Both the position numbers and the translations under genes were made by a program. From an uncultured Acidimicrobiales bacterium (lineage in GTDB: Bacteria > Actinomycetota > Acidimicrobiia > Acidimicrobiales > SZUA-35), in NCBI GenBank assembly GCA_937922045.1, contig CAKZXA010000044.1, forward strand, positions 22,844 to 86,843: 64,000 nt of DNA, in the 5' to 3' direction. Within the stretch, counting starts at the first letter, position 1. Each line of letters begins with the position of its first letter. Below are positions 17,761 to 25,383 of the stretch, in pieces. The notes under the pieces were generated by a model. It was not told the origin of the DNA. It did no database searches and saw only the letters and a program-made list of their open reading frames with translations.

Positions 17761-18483
17761 ATGGACTACGACCCGATTCGCTCAACAGTTCTGGCCACAA
17801 CCGAGGAGCTTGACCAGCTCAGCCGGTTGATCAACGACGGCCTCGATCTTACGGATACGGAAACATGGCGACAGGCCGGATTTCTCGAAACGGAAGCCGT
17901 TTCGGATGGTCAGGCGACCGTGCTTGTCCACCCGGTTCTGGCCGGGGTCGCCATGCTGGTAGCCAGACCGACTCGTAGCGTTATCGTCGAACGGTTCGCG
18001 GAAGGTCTCGTGGCTGTGTTGTTTGTGTCGTGGGATCAGAGCGGCCGTGCGATCGTGACCGAAGGTACCGATGACGATCGTCTCCTCATCACGGCAACGC
18101 AACTCAAACTCCTCCCAGGGCTCTTGAGCCAGAGCTTGCGGATCAACCCAGACGCACCAACCTCGCCGATGCAAAAGGTAACCACCACCGCGGCTGACAT
18201 AGGTTCCTTGTTTGATGCTGGCGCTCCGGCCTCGGGTGATGACGGGATCGGCTTCATGGCCGACATCAGCCACGGGTTTCGAGCCAGTGCCTCAAACCCG
18301 AACGCATCGCTCACCGTGTTTTACTCGGTCACGGAAGGCTTCTGGTCGGTTCGGCATGGCGACCAGGTCGCTGGTGCCACCGTCTCGCCCAAGACTAAGG
18401 TGACGCTCGAGCCGCTGAGCCCGGGCGATGTCCTCGGTCGTCTAGGCGATGTGATCACCGGACGAGGCGGGTCTAGCGATTGA
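17761..18483 (+). CDS. EspG-like chaperone candidate
   Basis: 240 residues, cytoplasmic. Layout resembles actinobacterial EspG proteins, which bind WXG100/PE-PPE-type ESX substrates. There is an N-terminal helical part with a 'W..AGFLETEAV' arm, then VHPVLAGVAMLVARPTRSVIVE. A repeated alpha/beta half (LTVFYSVTEGFWSV, ATVSPKTKVTLEPLSPGDVL) follows. EspG proteins usually have 240-290 residues, which fits. Identification is by overall pattern only, as there is no diagnostic motif. Being two genes after a WXG100-like gene supports the idea. The stop overlaps the convergent protease gene by 11 bp. Confidence 0.4.
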   Translation: MDYDPIRSTVLATTEELDQLSRLINDGLDLTDTETWRQAGFLETEAVSDGQATVLVHPVLAGVAMLVARPTRSVIVERFAEGLVAVLFVSWDQSGRAIVTEGTDDDRLLITATQLKLLPGLLSQSLRINPDAPTSPMQKVTTTAADIGSLFDAGAPASGDDGIGFMADISHGFRASASNPNASLTVFYSVTEGFWSVRHGDQVAGATVSPKTKVTLEPLSPGDVLGRLGDVITGRGGSSD

Positions 18484-19660
18484 GGATAGGCATGTTGGCA
18501 ACCTCGGCGCCAAAGTGCGCTTGGGGCCGTGAGGGAGTGACCGCCGCCGCAGATTCCTTGCTCTCGATACACCCGGTCACCCTTCGGTACAGATCCTCCC
18601 AGGTCGCTGCCTGAGCGAAGTGTGTGATCAAGCATCCATCCCAATAGGTGTAGGTCGCTTCGGGAGCGCAACCGAACGAAGTGTTCGTTGGGCTTGCTGC
18701 GGTGAGAACGATGCGGTTTGGGCGGGCTAGCGGATTGACAAAGATGCCGGAATAGCACGCCGAGATCAGCGCCACCGTTGGCCGACTGCCACACGAAGCG
18801 CTGAGGATTTCATCGAGCTTGTCTGGCGTCAAACCGTTCGATCCGCGAATGAACCACGAGTGCTTGTTCCCATGCGAGGTGAGGAACAGGATGCAGGCGT
18901 CGCCTTCGCCAATGTTGAGGCCGAGCATCGCCTGTTCGATCTCCGCCACCGTGGTGGGACGAACACCGTTCACTTGCTCGCTGGTTTGGCGCGAGAGTTC
19001 GACGAGGTTGCCTGCTTGCACACCGCTAGCGACAAACAGACCCTTGACGGCTTTACGGGCGTTGTCGAACGCGGTGATCTCATTGTCGCCGCCGGCGACA
19101 ACACCCTTGTAGGTCAGGCCGGAACCTGGTCGAGTTGGTGTACTTGAGCTTGTTGACGGGTCCGGTGCGGTTGGCTTGGTCGTCGTTGAGGGCAGGGTCG
19201 TTGAGGGCAAGGTCGTCGAGGGCAGGGTCGTCGAGGGCAGGGCCAGCGTTGACTGTGGCTCTGAGGTGGAGGGCTTGGTCGTCGACGACACCGGTGTCGT
19301 TGCCCGTGTCGTCGTGGATGCCGGTTCCGATTGTGTTGTTGATGCCAGCGTTGTTTGGATAGCTGTTGTTTGGATGGCTGTTGATTGGGTTGTTGATGCG
19401 GGTGTCGTCGAGGACTCGGTCGACTCACCGGTCTGATCGGCCGCTTGAAGCACTTCGAGAACCGGGCGATCTTCGAGGGTGGGCTGCTGGCTTGCCTCGG
19501 GAAGTAGGGAGGACTGCGCCGTCGTCGTAGCGCCGCTGGGCGCCTCACCAAGGCTGGCCTGGATCTCGGCCTGATCGCTACCAACGAGACCGCAAGAGGT
19601 CACGACCAGCGCGCCAACGCTAAGCAGTAGAAGAGGTTTCGCCATCGTTTTCCGCCGCAT
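18473..19660 (-). CDS. lipoprotein with C13 (legumain/caspase-like) cysteine peptidase domain
   Basis: 395 residues. Lipobox VVTSC gives Cys23 as the lipidation site. Residues about 40-180 are a Ser/Thr/Pro-rich stalk with repeated LPSTT units. The C-terminal domain (about 183-350) carries the clan CD dyad: His263 in FLTSHGNK and Cys302 in LISACYSGIF, followed by IVLTAASPTNTSFGC. That order and spacing match bacterial Peptidase_C13 proteins. The enzyme would be surface-tethered on a flexible stalk. Substrate unknown; the neighbouring exported proteins are candidates. An alternative start is ATG 19645. Confidence 0.8.
   Translation of the reverse strand: MRRKTMAKPLLLLSVGALVVTSCGLVGSDQAEIQASLGEAPSGATTTAQSSLLPEASQQPTLEDRPVLEVLQAADQTGESTESSTTPASTTQSTAIQTTAIQTTLASTTQSEPASTTTRATTPVSSTTKPSTSEPQSTLALPSTTLPSTTLPSTTLPSTTTKPTAPDPSTSSSTPTRPGSGLTYKGVVAGGDNEITAFDNARKAVKGLFVASGVQAGNLVELSRQTSEQVNGVRPTTVAEIEQAMLGLNIGEGDACILFLTSHGNKHSWFIRGSNGLTPDKLDEILSASCGSRPTVALISACYSGIFVNPLARPNRIVLTAASPTNTSFGCAPEATYTYWDGCLITHFAQAATWEDLYRRVTGCIESKESAAAVTPSRPQAHFGAEVANMPILNR
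19184..19242. repeat. 15-bp tandem repeat encoding LPSTT units
   Basis: About four copies of a GTCGTTGAGGGCA(G/A)G-type unit lie head to tail. On the minus strand they encode LPSTT pentapeptides in the stalk of the C13 peptidase lipoprotein. Boundaries are approximate. Confidence 0.75.
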
Positions 19661-19784
19661 CGATAGGCCTTCGGGTCAGGAGCCCTGTTTAATGTAGCAC
19701 CGGTGGATACACCGCTACCTGTAGGAATGGCGAGCAGTTGTCAAATGTTGCGACTAGGAGCGAGGTGTTCCCTGGCGGTTCGAC

Positions 19785-20087
19785 TTGGCGTTTGGCGAGC
19801 TGTGCTGGAGCCTTAGAGCCTTGCAGCGGCCGCCCGAGAGTTCCGAAACTCGCCGTCGAGCGGCCTTGACGATAGCGGCACGGTTCATGGCCGACGACAC
19901 CGTGATCGATCGGCCACCTCCGCTCGACCTGCTCGGCACCGCAACCGGCACAGTTGCCATCGGCGACGCGACCTTCGTGATCGTGCAAGGTCGGGCGTGG
20001 GGATGGTTCGACGCTCGAATCATCACCGTGTTCATCAACCATCCTGGCTCGACTTCTTTGGAACCGATGGCGCCGTCGTGGCGTTGA
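19785..20087 (+). CDS. weak coding candidate in a 518-bp gap
   Basis: The region 19661-20178 has no convincing gene. This frame reads about 100 codons; its middle (AARFMADDTVIDRPPPLDLLGTATG in parts, then GDATFVIVQGRAW) looks protein-like and resembles the style of NTF2-like folds. It has no good start or ribosome site, and the opposite strand is also open. It may be a decayed gene. Otherwise the gap holds only upstream regions of the flanking divergent genes. Confidence 0.2.
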   Translation: MAFGELCWSLRALQRPPESSETRRRAALTIAARFMADDTVIDRPPPLDLLGTATGTVAIGDATFVIVQGRAWGWFDARIITVFINHPGSTSLEPMAPSWR

Positions 20088-20178
20088 GGAGGTGATCTTC
20101 ATTGTGTGTGGGGCTTGTCGACCGTTGGTTGCTAGCCAGCCGATGAGATCACCCCATAGACGCGAAATGGAGTAGTGA

Positions 20179-21183
20179 ATGAAACGACTATCTGCCGTCG
20201 TTTCGACGGTTCTTCTCTCACTAATGCTGGTGGCGGTCGTTCCGTCGATTGCCTCGGCAGCCTGTGACTACCGTGACGCCGATTCGAATGGTGGTTGGGG
20301 GTGGGATGCCGCGGCCAGCACGTCGTGTCCACCGTTGACCAATGGTTCGAATCCGGTTGATAACTGCGACTACAGCGATGCGCACAAGAACAGCGGTTGG
20401 GGGTGGGACTCGACCTCTGGCACGTCGTGTCCACCGCTGACCTCGTCGGCGAGTGGTGGTGACGTCGTCCTCGACGATGATTCACTCCTGCGGCTACGAA
20501 GGGAAGCTGATGGTGAACTGGCCGCAGTGAGCGTGACCGACGACAACAAGATGCGGGTAGTCCATGTGAACGCCGCAGGCGGCGTGAAGGTAATCCAGAT
20601 CGAAGAGGACGAGGGCTCTGAATCGGGTTGGAGCTTGACGGATTGGCACTACGAGGATCGGGCTGCTCTAAACGTCAACCTTCCAGCTAACGCTGACGAG
20701 GCTCTCCGTGCGACGGGTTGGACAAAGCTGAGCGACGCTCAGTCCAAGTATCACGACGACCCACCTACGACCGGGAAGGAAAGCAAGTTCATCCACACCG
20801 ATGGTCGCGAAGCCGTCTACTACGCGGGAACCGGGCAGCTCGTCACCGACCCGACGTATGCCGGCACCTTCAACTATGTGAACCCGAGTCCCGCGCCGGA
20901 AGGTTTGACCGACATCGTCGGGATTGTGAACTATGCCGTCGATGGCATCGGGCATCTCATCACCGACATCGTGCCCTACTGGATTGGTGGAAACGCTCGG
21001 GTCGAGTCGACTACCCCCAGCGACCGTGACAATGATGGCGTTCCTGACTATCGCGACGAGTTCCCCGACGACCCGACGAGGTGGCAGGAAGACGACGAAC
21101 GCACGACTACCACGCCAGCGACACCACCATTGGGTACGGAGGGCAGGCCTTCGGGCGAGTGCGGGGGCCGCCGACACTGTTAG
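20179..21183 (+). CDS. secreted Cys/Trp-repeat protein
   Basis: 334 residues. Signal peptide to about residue 28 (MLVAVVPSIASAA). Two adjacent copies of a motif CDY.DA..N.GWGWD....TSCPPLT follow (about residues 29-53 and 63-88), with paired Cys that probably form disulfides. The middle contains LVTDPTYAGTFNYVNPSPAP and LTDIVGIVNYAVDGIGHLITDIVPYW, a pattern I associate with exported effector-like domains but cannot name. The C-terminus has a thrombospondin-3-type acidic loop DRDNDGVPDYRDEFPDDP, probably calcium binding, and a short Cys-containing tail. Possibly a carbohydrate-binding or toxin-like secreted protein; function unassigned. Confidence 0.7.
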   Translation: MKRLSAVVSTVLLSLMLVAVVPSIASAACDYRDADSNGGWGWDAAASTSCPPLTNGSNPVDNCDYSDAHKNSGWGWDSTSGTSCPPLTSSASGGDVVLDDDSLLRLRREADGELAAVSVTDDNKMRVVHVNAAGGVKVIQIEEDEGSESGWSLTDWHYEDRAALNVNLPANADEALRATGWTKLSDAQSKYHDDPPTTGKESKFIHTDGREAVYYAGTGQLVTDPTYAGTFNYVNPSPAPEGLTDIVGIVNYAVDGIGHLITDIVPYWIGGNARVESTTPSDRDNDGVPDYRDEFPDDPTRWQEDDERTTTTPATPPLGTEGRPSGECGGRRHC

Positions 21184-21197
21184 CGGCCGAGAAGGTT

Positions 21198-21238
21198 TGG
21201 GCGGGTCGGCTCCCCATCATCAGTGGCCGACCCGCCCA
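21198..21238. terminator. bidirectional terminator hairpin
   Basis: A perfect 13-bp stem (TGGGCGGGTCGGC with GCCGACCCGCCCA) and a 15-nt loop lie between the convergent stops of the Cys/Trp-repeat gene and the FN3 gene. Strong stem, short T-rich flank (TTGGTTT) on the right. Confidence 0.7.
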
Positions 21239-21252
21239 GCTTGGTTTGCGGG

Positions 21253-22212
21253 CTAGGTCGGCTCGATGGTGATGCTGCCTGCCGGCCCAACGTTGCGATG
21301 GATATCGACGGCTCGTACCTCGATCAGCACGCTGGCGCCGACCTGGTCGTCATAGAGGGTCACGAATCCGTGGTCGCTCTGCCCGCCTTGATACGAGGTG
21401 AACCGGCCGTCGACGTAGATCTCGTAGCCGAGGATCCCACTTTCGTCGGAGGCTGGGGTCCATCCGATCCGGTAGATGTCGCCACCTTCGATGACGGCTC
21501 CACCCTGGAGGACCAGGTCGGTGGGCGCTGTTGGCGGTGTCAGGTCTTGGGGTGTGTCGCCGACGACGATCTGCTCAGACTTGTCGCTGCGGTTGCCGGA
21601 TGTGTCTACGGCGAGAACTCGAACGTTCCAACGGCCGCCGAGGGGCACGTCAAGAGTGGTAGAGGTGCCGTAGGTCCAGGTGTGGTAGCGATCGTTCACG
21701 TACACGAGGTAGCTTCGGACCTCGACATTGTCGGCGGACGGCTCCCAGCGCAACTCGTAGCTGCCGTTGCTGAGCAGTTCAATCTGTAGGCCGGATGGGA
21801 CCGAGGGCGCTGTGGTGTCTGGTCCGTCCACCGAGACCCCGTCAGACTTGGACGATCGGTTCCCGGCGCGGTCGGTGGCCCGCAGCTGGATCGTGCTGTT
21901 GCTGCTCGCTGCTATCTCGACCGATGTGTCGTAGGTCCAGGTTGCGTAGGCTCCGTCGACGTAGACCAGGTAGCTGCGAACCCCGGAGGCGTCATCGGTT
22001 GAGGCCGCCCAATCGATCAGCATTGTCCCGTCGGTGGTGGGGGCCAGGGTGATATCGGTTGGCACGGTTGGAGGCGTGGTGTCGTAGGGATAGGTCGAGC
22101 CGTCGCTCAGACCGGTGGCGCCCGCCGCTGTCGAGCCGATAAGAAGGGCGGCGCAGGTGGAAGCGGTGAAGGCTGAGATCTGTTTGATGGTTCGTCTGGG
22201 TTTCCTCGTCAT
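21253..22212 (-). CDS. secreted protein with three fibronectin type III domains
   Basis: 319 residues from ATG 22212. Signal peptide to about residue 33 (TASTCAALLIGSTAAGATG). Three FN3 repeats follow, each opening with TTAPSVPSGL or TPPTAPTDL phrases, then SADNVEVRSYLVYVND and closing with VRAVD or LAVDTSGNRS. The conserved Trp, Tyr-Val-Tyr and aromatic core of FN3 folds are present. No catalytic domain is attached, so it is likely a surface or cell-wall-associated spacer or adhesin. It is divergent from the M14 peptidase gene. Confidence 0.85.
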   Translation of the reverse strand: MTRKPRRTIKQISAFTASTCAALLIGSTAAGATGLSDGSTYPYDTTPPTVPTDITLAPTTDGTMLIDWAASTDDASGVRSYLVYVDGAYATWTYDTSVEIAASSNSTIQLRATDRAGNRSSKSDGVSVDGPDTTAPSVPSGLQIELLSNGSYELRWEPSADNVEVRSYLVYVNDRYHTWTYGTSTTLDVPLGGRWNVRVLAVDTSGNRSDKSEQIVVGDTPQDLTPPTAPTDLVLQGGAVIEGGDIYRIGWTPASDESGILGYEIYVDGRFTSYQGGQSDHGFVTLYDDQVGASVLIEVRAVDIHRNVGPAGSITIEPT

Positions 22213-22316
22213 GGTCCGAAACGTACCGGTCGAGGACGGGGTGCACCATGGCAGATCTGAACGGCTAGAGGGGCCGAACGGCCCAGTGCGCGGGGCATCG
22301 CTTGGTTGCGGGGGAC

Positions 22317-22322
22317 TATATT
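22317..22322 (+). promoter_or_regulatory. -10 element TATATT, leaderless start
   Basis: TATATT lies 8 nt before the ATG at 22331, with no ribosome binding site between. Confidence 0.55.
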
Positions 22323-22330
22323 CCAGGTCC

Positions 22331-23254
22331 ATGGATCGCTTTTACCCAATCGGGACCCCTGGTGAGCCTTGGGACCAAGCAGACAGACAGGCGTGGTTTA
22401 ACGCCCGCTCGATCGAGCGGAGCTACCACGACGAGGTGCTGGTAAAACTTGAAGCGCTTGAGGTCACCTTCGACGGTGCCGGCGATATCGCAACCTACGG
22501 TGCACTCCCGGTCGACCCTGAGCGGTATCCACTCATGGCGGTGACACTCCCGTCGACGAGGCCCGATGCGCCCTGGGCTCTCGTGACCGGTGGTGTGCAT
22601 GGATACGAAACCAGTGGTGTTCAAGGCGCTCTTCGATTCCTGCAGACCGTCGCTGGCTCGTACCGCGATCGTTTGAATCTGCTGGTTGCTCCCTGTGTGA
22701 GTCCGTGGGGCTACGAGGTCATCAATCGCTGGAACCCGAACTGCCTCGACCCCAACCGGTCGTTCTATGCGAACAGTCCGTCGGAAGAAGCTGCGCAACT
22801 TATGGCCTTGATCGCCGGGCGGCCCGACATGCTCGTACATCTCGATCTGCACGAGACGACCGACAGCGACGAGAGTGAGTTCCGTCCAGCGGTAGCGGCC
22901 CGCGACGGCAAGCCGTCTGAGCCAGGCCTCATTCCCGACGGGTTCTACACCGTTGGTGACACCGAAAATCCGCAGCCCGATTTTCAGGCTGCAATCATTG
23001 CGGGGGTCGAACAGGTCACCCACATCGCCCCGGCTGACGACGACGGCCAGATCATCGGAACCGACATCACCCAGCGCGGTGTTATCAACTACCCGAACCG
23101 CGAACTCGGGTTATGCGCCGGCATGACGGGCGCCCGGTTCACAACCACGACCGAGGTCTACCCGGATAGCCCGAACGCTACGGACGAGATCTGTATCGAT
23201 GCTCAGGTTGCTGCAGCGCGCGCCGGTCTCGACTTCGCCCTGGCCCACGCCTAG
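22331..23254 (+). CDS. M14-family zinc carboxypeptidase / deacylase-like protein
   Basis: 307 residues, cytoplasmic, no signal. The zinc-binding HxxE is GGVHGYETSG (His90, Glu93), and the third ligand is His in VHLDLHETTD. The catalytic Glu lies in TTTEVYPD near residue 278. NRWNPNCLDPNRSFY supplies the substrate-carboxylate Arg typical of the M14 fold. The family covers carboxypeptidases and the succinylglutamate desuccinylase/aspartoacylase branch. This short single-domain form could act on a small peptide or acylated amino acid. Its stop overlaps the stop of a decayed minus-strand gene. Confidence 0.8.
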   Translation: MDRFYPIGTPGEPWDQADRQAWFNARSIERSYHDEVLVKLEALEVTFDGAGDIATYGALPVDPERYPLMAVTLPSTRPDAPWALVTGGVHGYETSGVQGALRFLQTVAGSYRDRLNLLVAPCVSPWGYEVINRWNPNCLDPNRSFYANSPSEEAAQLMALIAGRPDMLVHLDLHETTDSDESEFRPAVAARDGKPSEPGLIPDGFYTVGDTENPQPDFQAAIIAGVEQVTHIAPADDDGQIIGTDITQRGVINYPNRELGLCAGMTGARFTTTTEVYPDSPNATDEICIDAQVAAARAGLDFALAHA

Positions 23255-23646
23255 TATTCGACGCAATCGAGGGTCCACCTAAAGGTGATGAAGCCATCGT
23301 TGCTCGTTGGGCTGAACCCGCACCGCAACCTCGATATCGATCCATGTGTCGACCGGAAGCGCAATCGTCTCAGCCGAGTTGGTAGCGGTGACCGTCCGCC
23401 CGCCGGGCCAACCCGTACCTTGGCCTGCGTGCCATCGTAGGAACGCGTGGATGTCTTCGCTTTACCGTGGCGTCGGAGCCTTCAGTCGTCCATGTCTCGA
23501 TCGACGAGCCGTCGCCTACCGCGGCGGGCGGTGACCACTCAAGGCCTTCAAAACCGATCTGTCTCTCGAACCGAGAGTGTGCGCCACCTACTGTGCCTCC
23601 GCCTGCCGTGCTTCCGCCTACTGTGCCTCCGCCTACCGTGCTTCAT
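23251..23646 (-). pseudogene. decayed gene for a secreted protein with a Gly-rich linker
   Basis: On the minus strand, three segments in different frames read as one exported protein. First comes a linker of TVGGGTVGG-like repeats leading into RFERQIGFEGLEWSPP. Then FLRWHAGQGTGWPGG continues to WIDIEVAVRVQPNEQ. Last is GFITFRWTLDCVEY with a TAG at 23251-23253. At least two single-base shifts separate them (near 23437-23460 and near 23295), and a TGA precedes the linker. Plus-strand readings of this stretch are low complexity only. It accounts for the 470-bp gap after the M14 gene. Loss of function, or sequencing error, is inferred. Confidence 0.5.
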
Positions 23647-23725
23647 CGCTGGTTCCCTTTACCGAGGTTGTGCCGCCACGGTCACAGCAGGGCTTGTTGG
23701 ACGGGAGAGGAAACAGATCCTCGAA

Positions 23726-24283
23726 TTACTCGGTGGGGATCCAGCTGTGCTCGTTGAAGGAGATGAGGCTTCGCATGCCACGGCGGTTGGCTACGATCCG
23801 GCTGACTGAGGCGTGGCTCGCGTGCATGGATGCGCTGGTGGTTTTGAGCACGTCCTGCACGAGTGACCTGATGACGCCGCCGTGGCAGACGACCGCGATC
23901 TTGCGACCCGGGTTACCGGCAATGATGTCGTCGAAGCCCGATTTGACCCGGGCGTGAAAGTCCGGTCCTTGCATTGCTTCAAACTTGGCGTTGGCCTCTT
24001 CGCGAGACATCGGCTCGAACACCCAAGCCGGCGCGTAGACACCGCCATAGTCCCACTCGGCGATTCGCTCGTCGGTCACGGCGTCGAGGCCGTGCCGATC
24101 GGCCAGCGGGACCATCGTTTGTTGAGCTCGCTGCTGGGGGCTCACATAGATGCCGTCGATTGCGGCGCTGGCGAGAAAGTTGGCGGTAGACAAGGCTTGG
24201 CGTTCACCGAGGGGAGTGAGGGGTGGGTCGACGATGTCGACCTCCACAAGGGGTTCACCGTGACGGATCAGAATCAGTTCCAC
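23726..24283 (-). CDS. histidine phosphatase family protein
   Basis: 185 residues from GTG 24283. The N-terminus LILIRHGEP holds the catalytic RHG motif with His8. YVSPQQRAQQT carries the second Arg, and VVCHGGVIRSL contributes the second His of the active site. Length and motifs fit the phosphoglycerate-mutase-like branch 1 superfamily of small phosphatases, whose substrates range from sugar phosphates to nucleotides. No operon partner is adjacent, so the substrate cannot be narrowed. Confidence 0.85.
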   Translation of the reverse strand: MELILIRHGEPLVEVDIVDPPLTPLGERQALSTANFLASAAIDGIYVSPQQRAQQTMVPLADRHGLDAVTDERIAEWDYGGVYAPAWVFEPMSREEANAKFEAMQGPDFHARVKSGFDDIIAGNPGRKIAVVCHGGVIRSLVQDVLKTTSASMHASHASVSRIVANRRGMRSLISFNEHSWIPTE

Positions 24284-24390
24284 GGGTCGTTAGTGTCGCA
24301 GGCGGAGGCGTTTTCGTCACATCACGTTCTTGTTCGTGACCTGTTTAGCAGCCGAGGCATCGGCGATGAGTCGGACATGTCGCGTGATCA

Positions 24391-24978
24391 TTAGTGGAGA
24401 GCGCTGGAGGCAGCGGAGCTTTCCTCTTCACCTACGAATGCGCAGGTATCGCTCTCGGCGCAGATTGATAGCTTCGAATCGAAGCTATTTCGATATCTTC
24501 GAAAGCCTGATCGATAGCTGACTTCGTAGCCAACTTGCTCAACTCTGGAGACATCGAGACTGAGTGTGAAGAGAACTTGGACTTCGTCGCCTGGTGCAAG
24601 TTCGTATCCTTCGGTCAGCTCGAACTCGTCATCGAAGAGGTCTGATGCCTTCCCGACTGCTGAACACATGAGGCCTTCGTCCTTTTGGACTCGCCTCAAC
24701 AGAGGCCCCTCCGCAACCACTGAGTGCCCTGCACCTGACAGCAGGAGGCGTACCGACTCGACGGTTATGATCCGGTCTGTTTCGTTCGACAGAATCTGAC
24801 AGCCCGATACCAGGTCAGTTCCAATTGGCAGCTGTTCGCCCTGCACTGTGCTGATTGCTTCATCTGCTCCAAGTGATCCCGTCAGGGGGCCCTCAGGGCG
24901 GATGACTAGAGCTACAGCCGCGAGTAGCGACAGGACAAGTACTGTCAGGAACGAAATGTTACGAAGGGGTCTCTTCAT
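24391..24978 (-). CDS. membrane-anchored hypothetical protein
   Basis: 195 residues with a single N-terminal hydrophobic segment (residues 8-26, ISFLTVLVLSLLAAVALVI), acting as signal anchor, and an exported beta-rich region. Cys60 (SGCQIL) and later Cys residues (LMCS, ICAESDTC) may pair. ITVESVRLLLSGAGH and YELAPGDEVQVLFTLSLDV suggest an immunoglobulin-like or DUF4352-like fold, but I do not recognise a family. It belongs to the run of exported proteins that fills 12.6-26.2 kb. Confidence 0.6.
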   Translation of the reverse strand: MKRPLRNISFLTVLVLSLLAAVALVIRPEGPLTGSLGADEAISTVQGEQLPIGTDLVSGCQILSNETDRIITVESVRLLLSGAGHSVVAEGPLLRRVQKDEGLMCSAVGKASDLFDDEFELTEGYELAPGDEVQVLFTLSLDVSRVEQVGYEVSYRSGFRRYRNSFDSKLSICAESDTCAFVGEEESSAASSALH

Positions 24979-25053
24979 GGGCAGGTCATTGTCACCGACA
25001 AGACATTGCGCAAGGCGGAAGAAGTCTACGTCACGCAGTGGCGTAGAGGTTTG

Positions 25054-25383
25054 CTATTCCTCAAACCTACCAAACCAATTCGTCTGAAAGATTGGCTTCA
25101 ATGCGATACCGATGCCTTGTTGGCGACAAAGTTCAGCAAGACGGTCCCCATCTATCAGATCGATTGTTGGTGTTCGGCCGAGAGCTGCCTTGCGTGCTGG
25201 TCTGGAGAATCGAGCTGTTGTAATGAGTGCACCATGTTCGGCACCGGCGGCCGATGAGTCGCTCTGAAATAGAGCGACGACTTCTCGGCCTAGCACTTTG
25301 CTTGGCTCATAGCGTTTCGCTTGTACAGCCACTGTCGTCGTGAGTACATCTGTTAGCGGCGTAGTGCCGAGGCTCGGTGGCAC
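25054..25383 (-). pseudogene. C-terminal fragment of an Mrr-like restriction endonuclease
   Basis: 109 codons from a GTG that shares its G with the preceding stop. VAVQAKRYEP contains the QxK half of the PD-(D/E)xK active site (Gln21, Lys23). It is followed by GREVVALFQSD and ALITTARFSRPARKAA, then DLIDGDRLAELC, the order found in Mrr_cat domains. The N-terminal half with the catalytic Asp (about 60-70 residues in the family) is missing and I do not find it upstream in any frame. It is therefore probably an inactive remnant, placed in the region of mobile-element debris. Confidence 0.6.

Noticed and set aside
23590..23650. GC-rich short repeats (CCTCCGCCTACTGTG type) as a regulatory or DNA-structural repeat.
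   Set aside because: Read on the minus strand they encode a Gly/Thr/Val linker of a decayed secreted protein.
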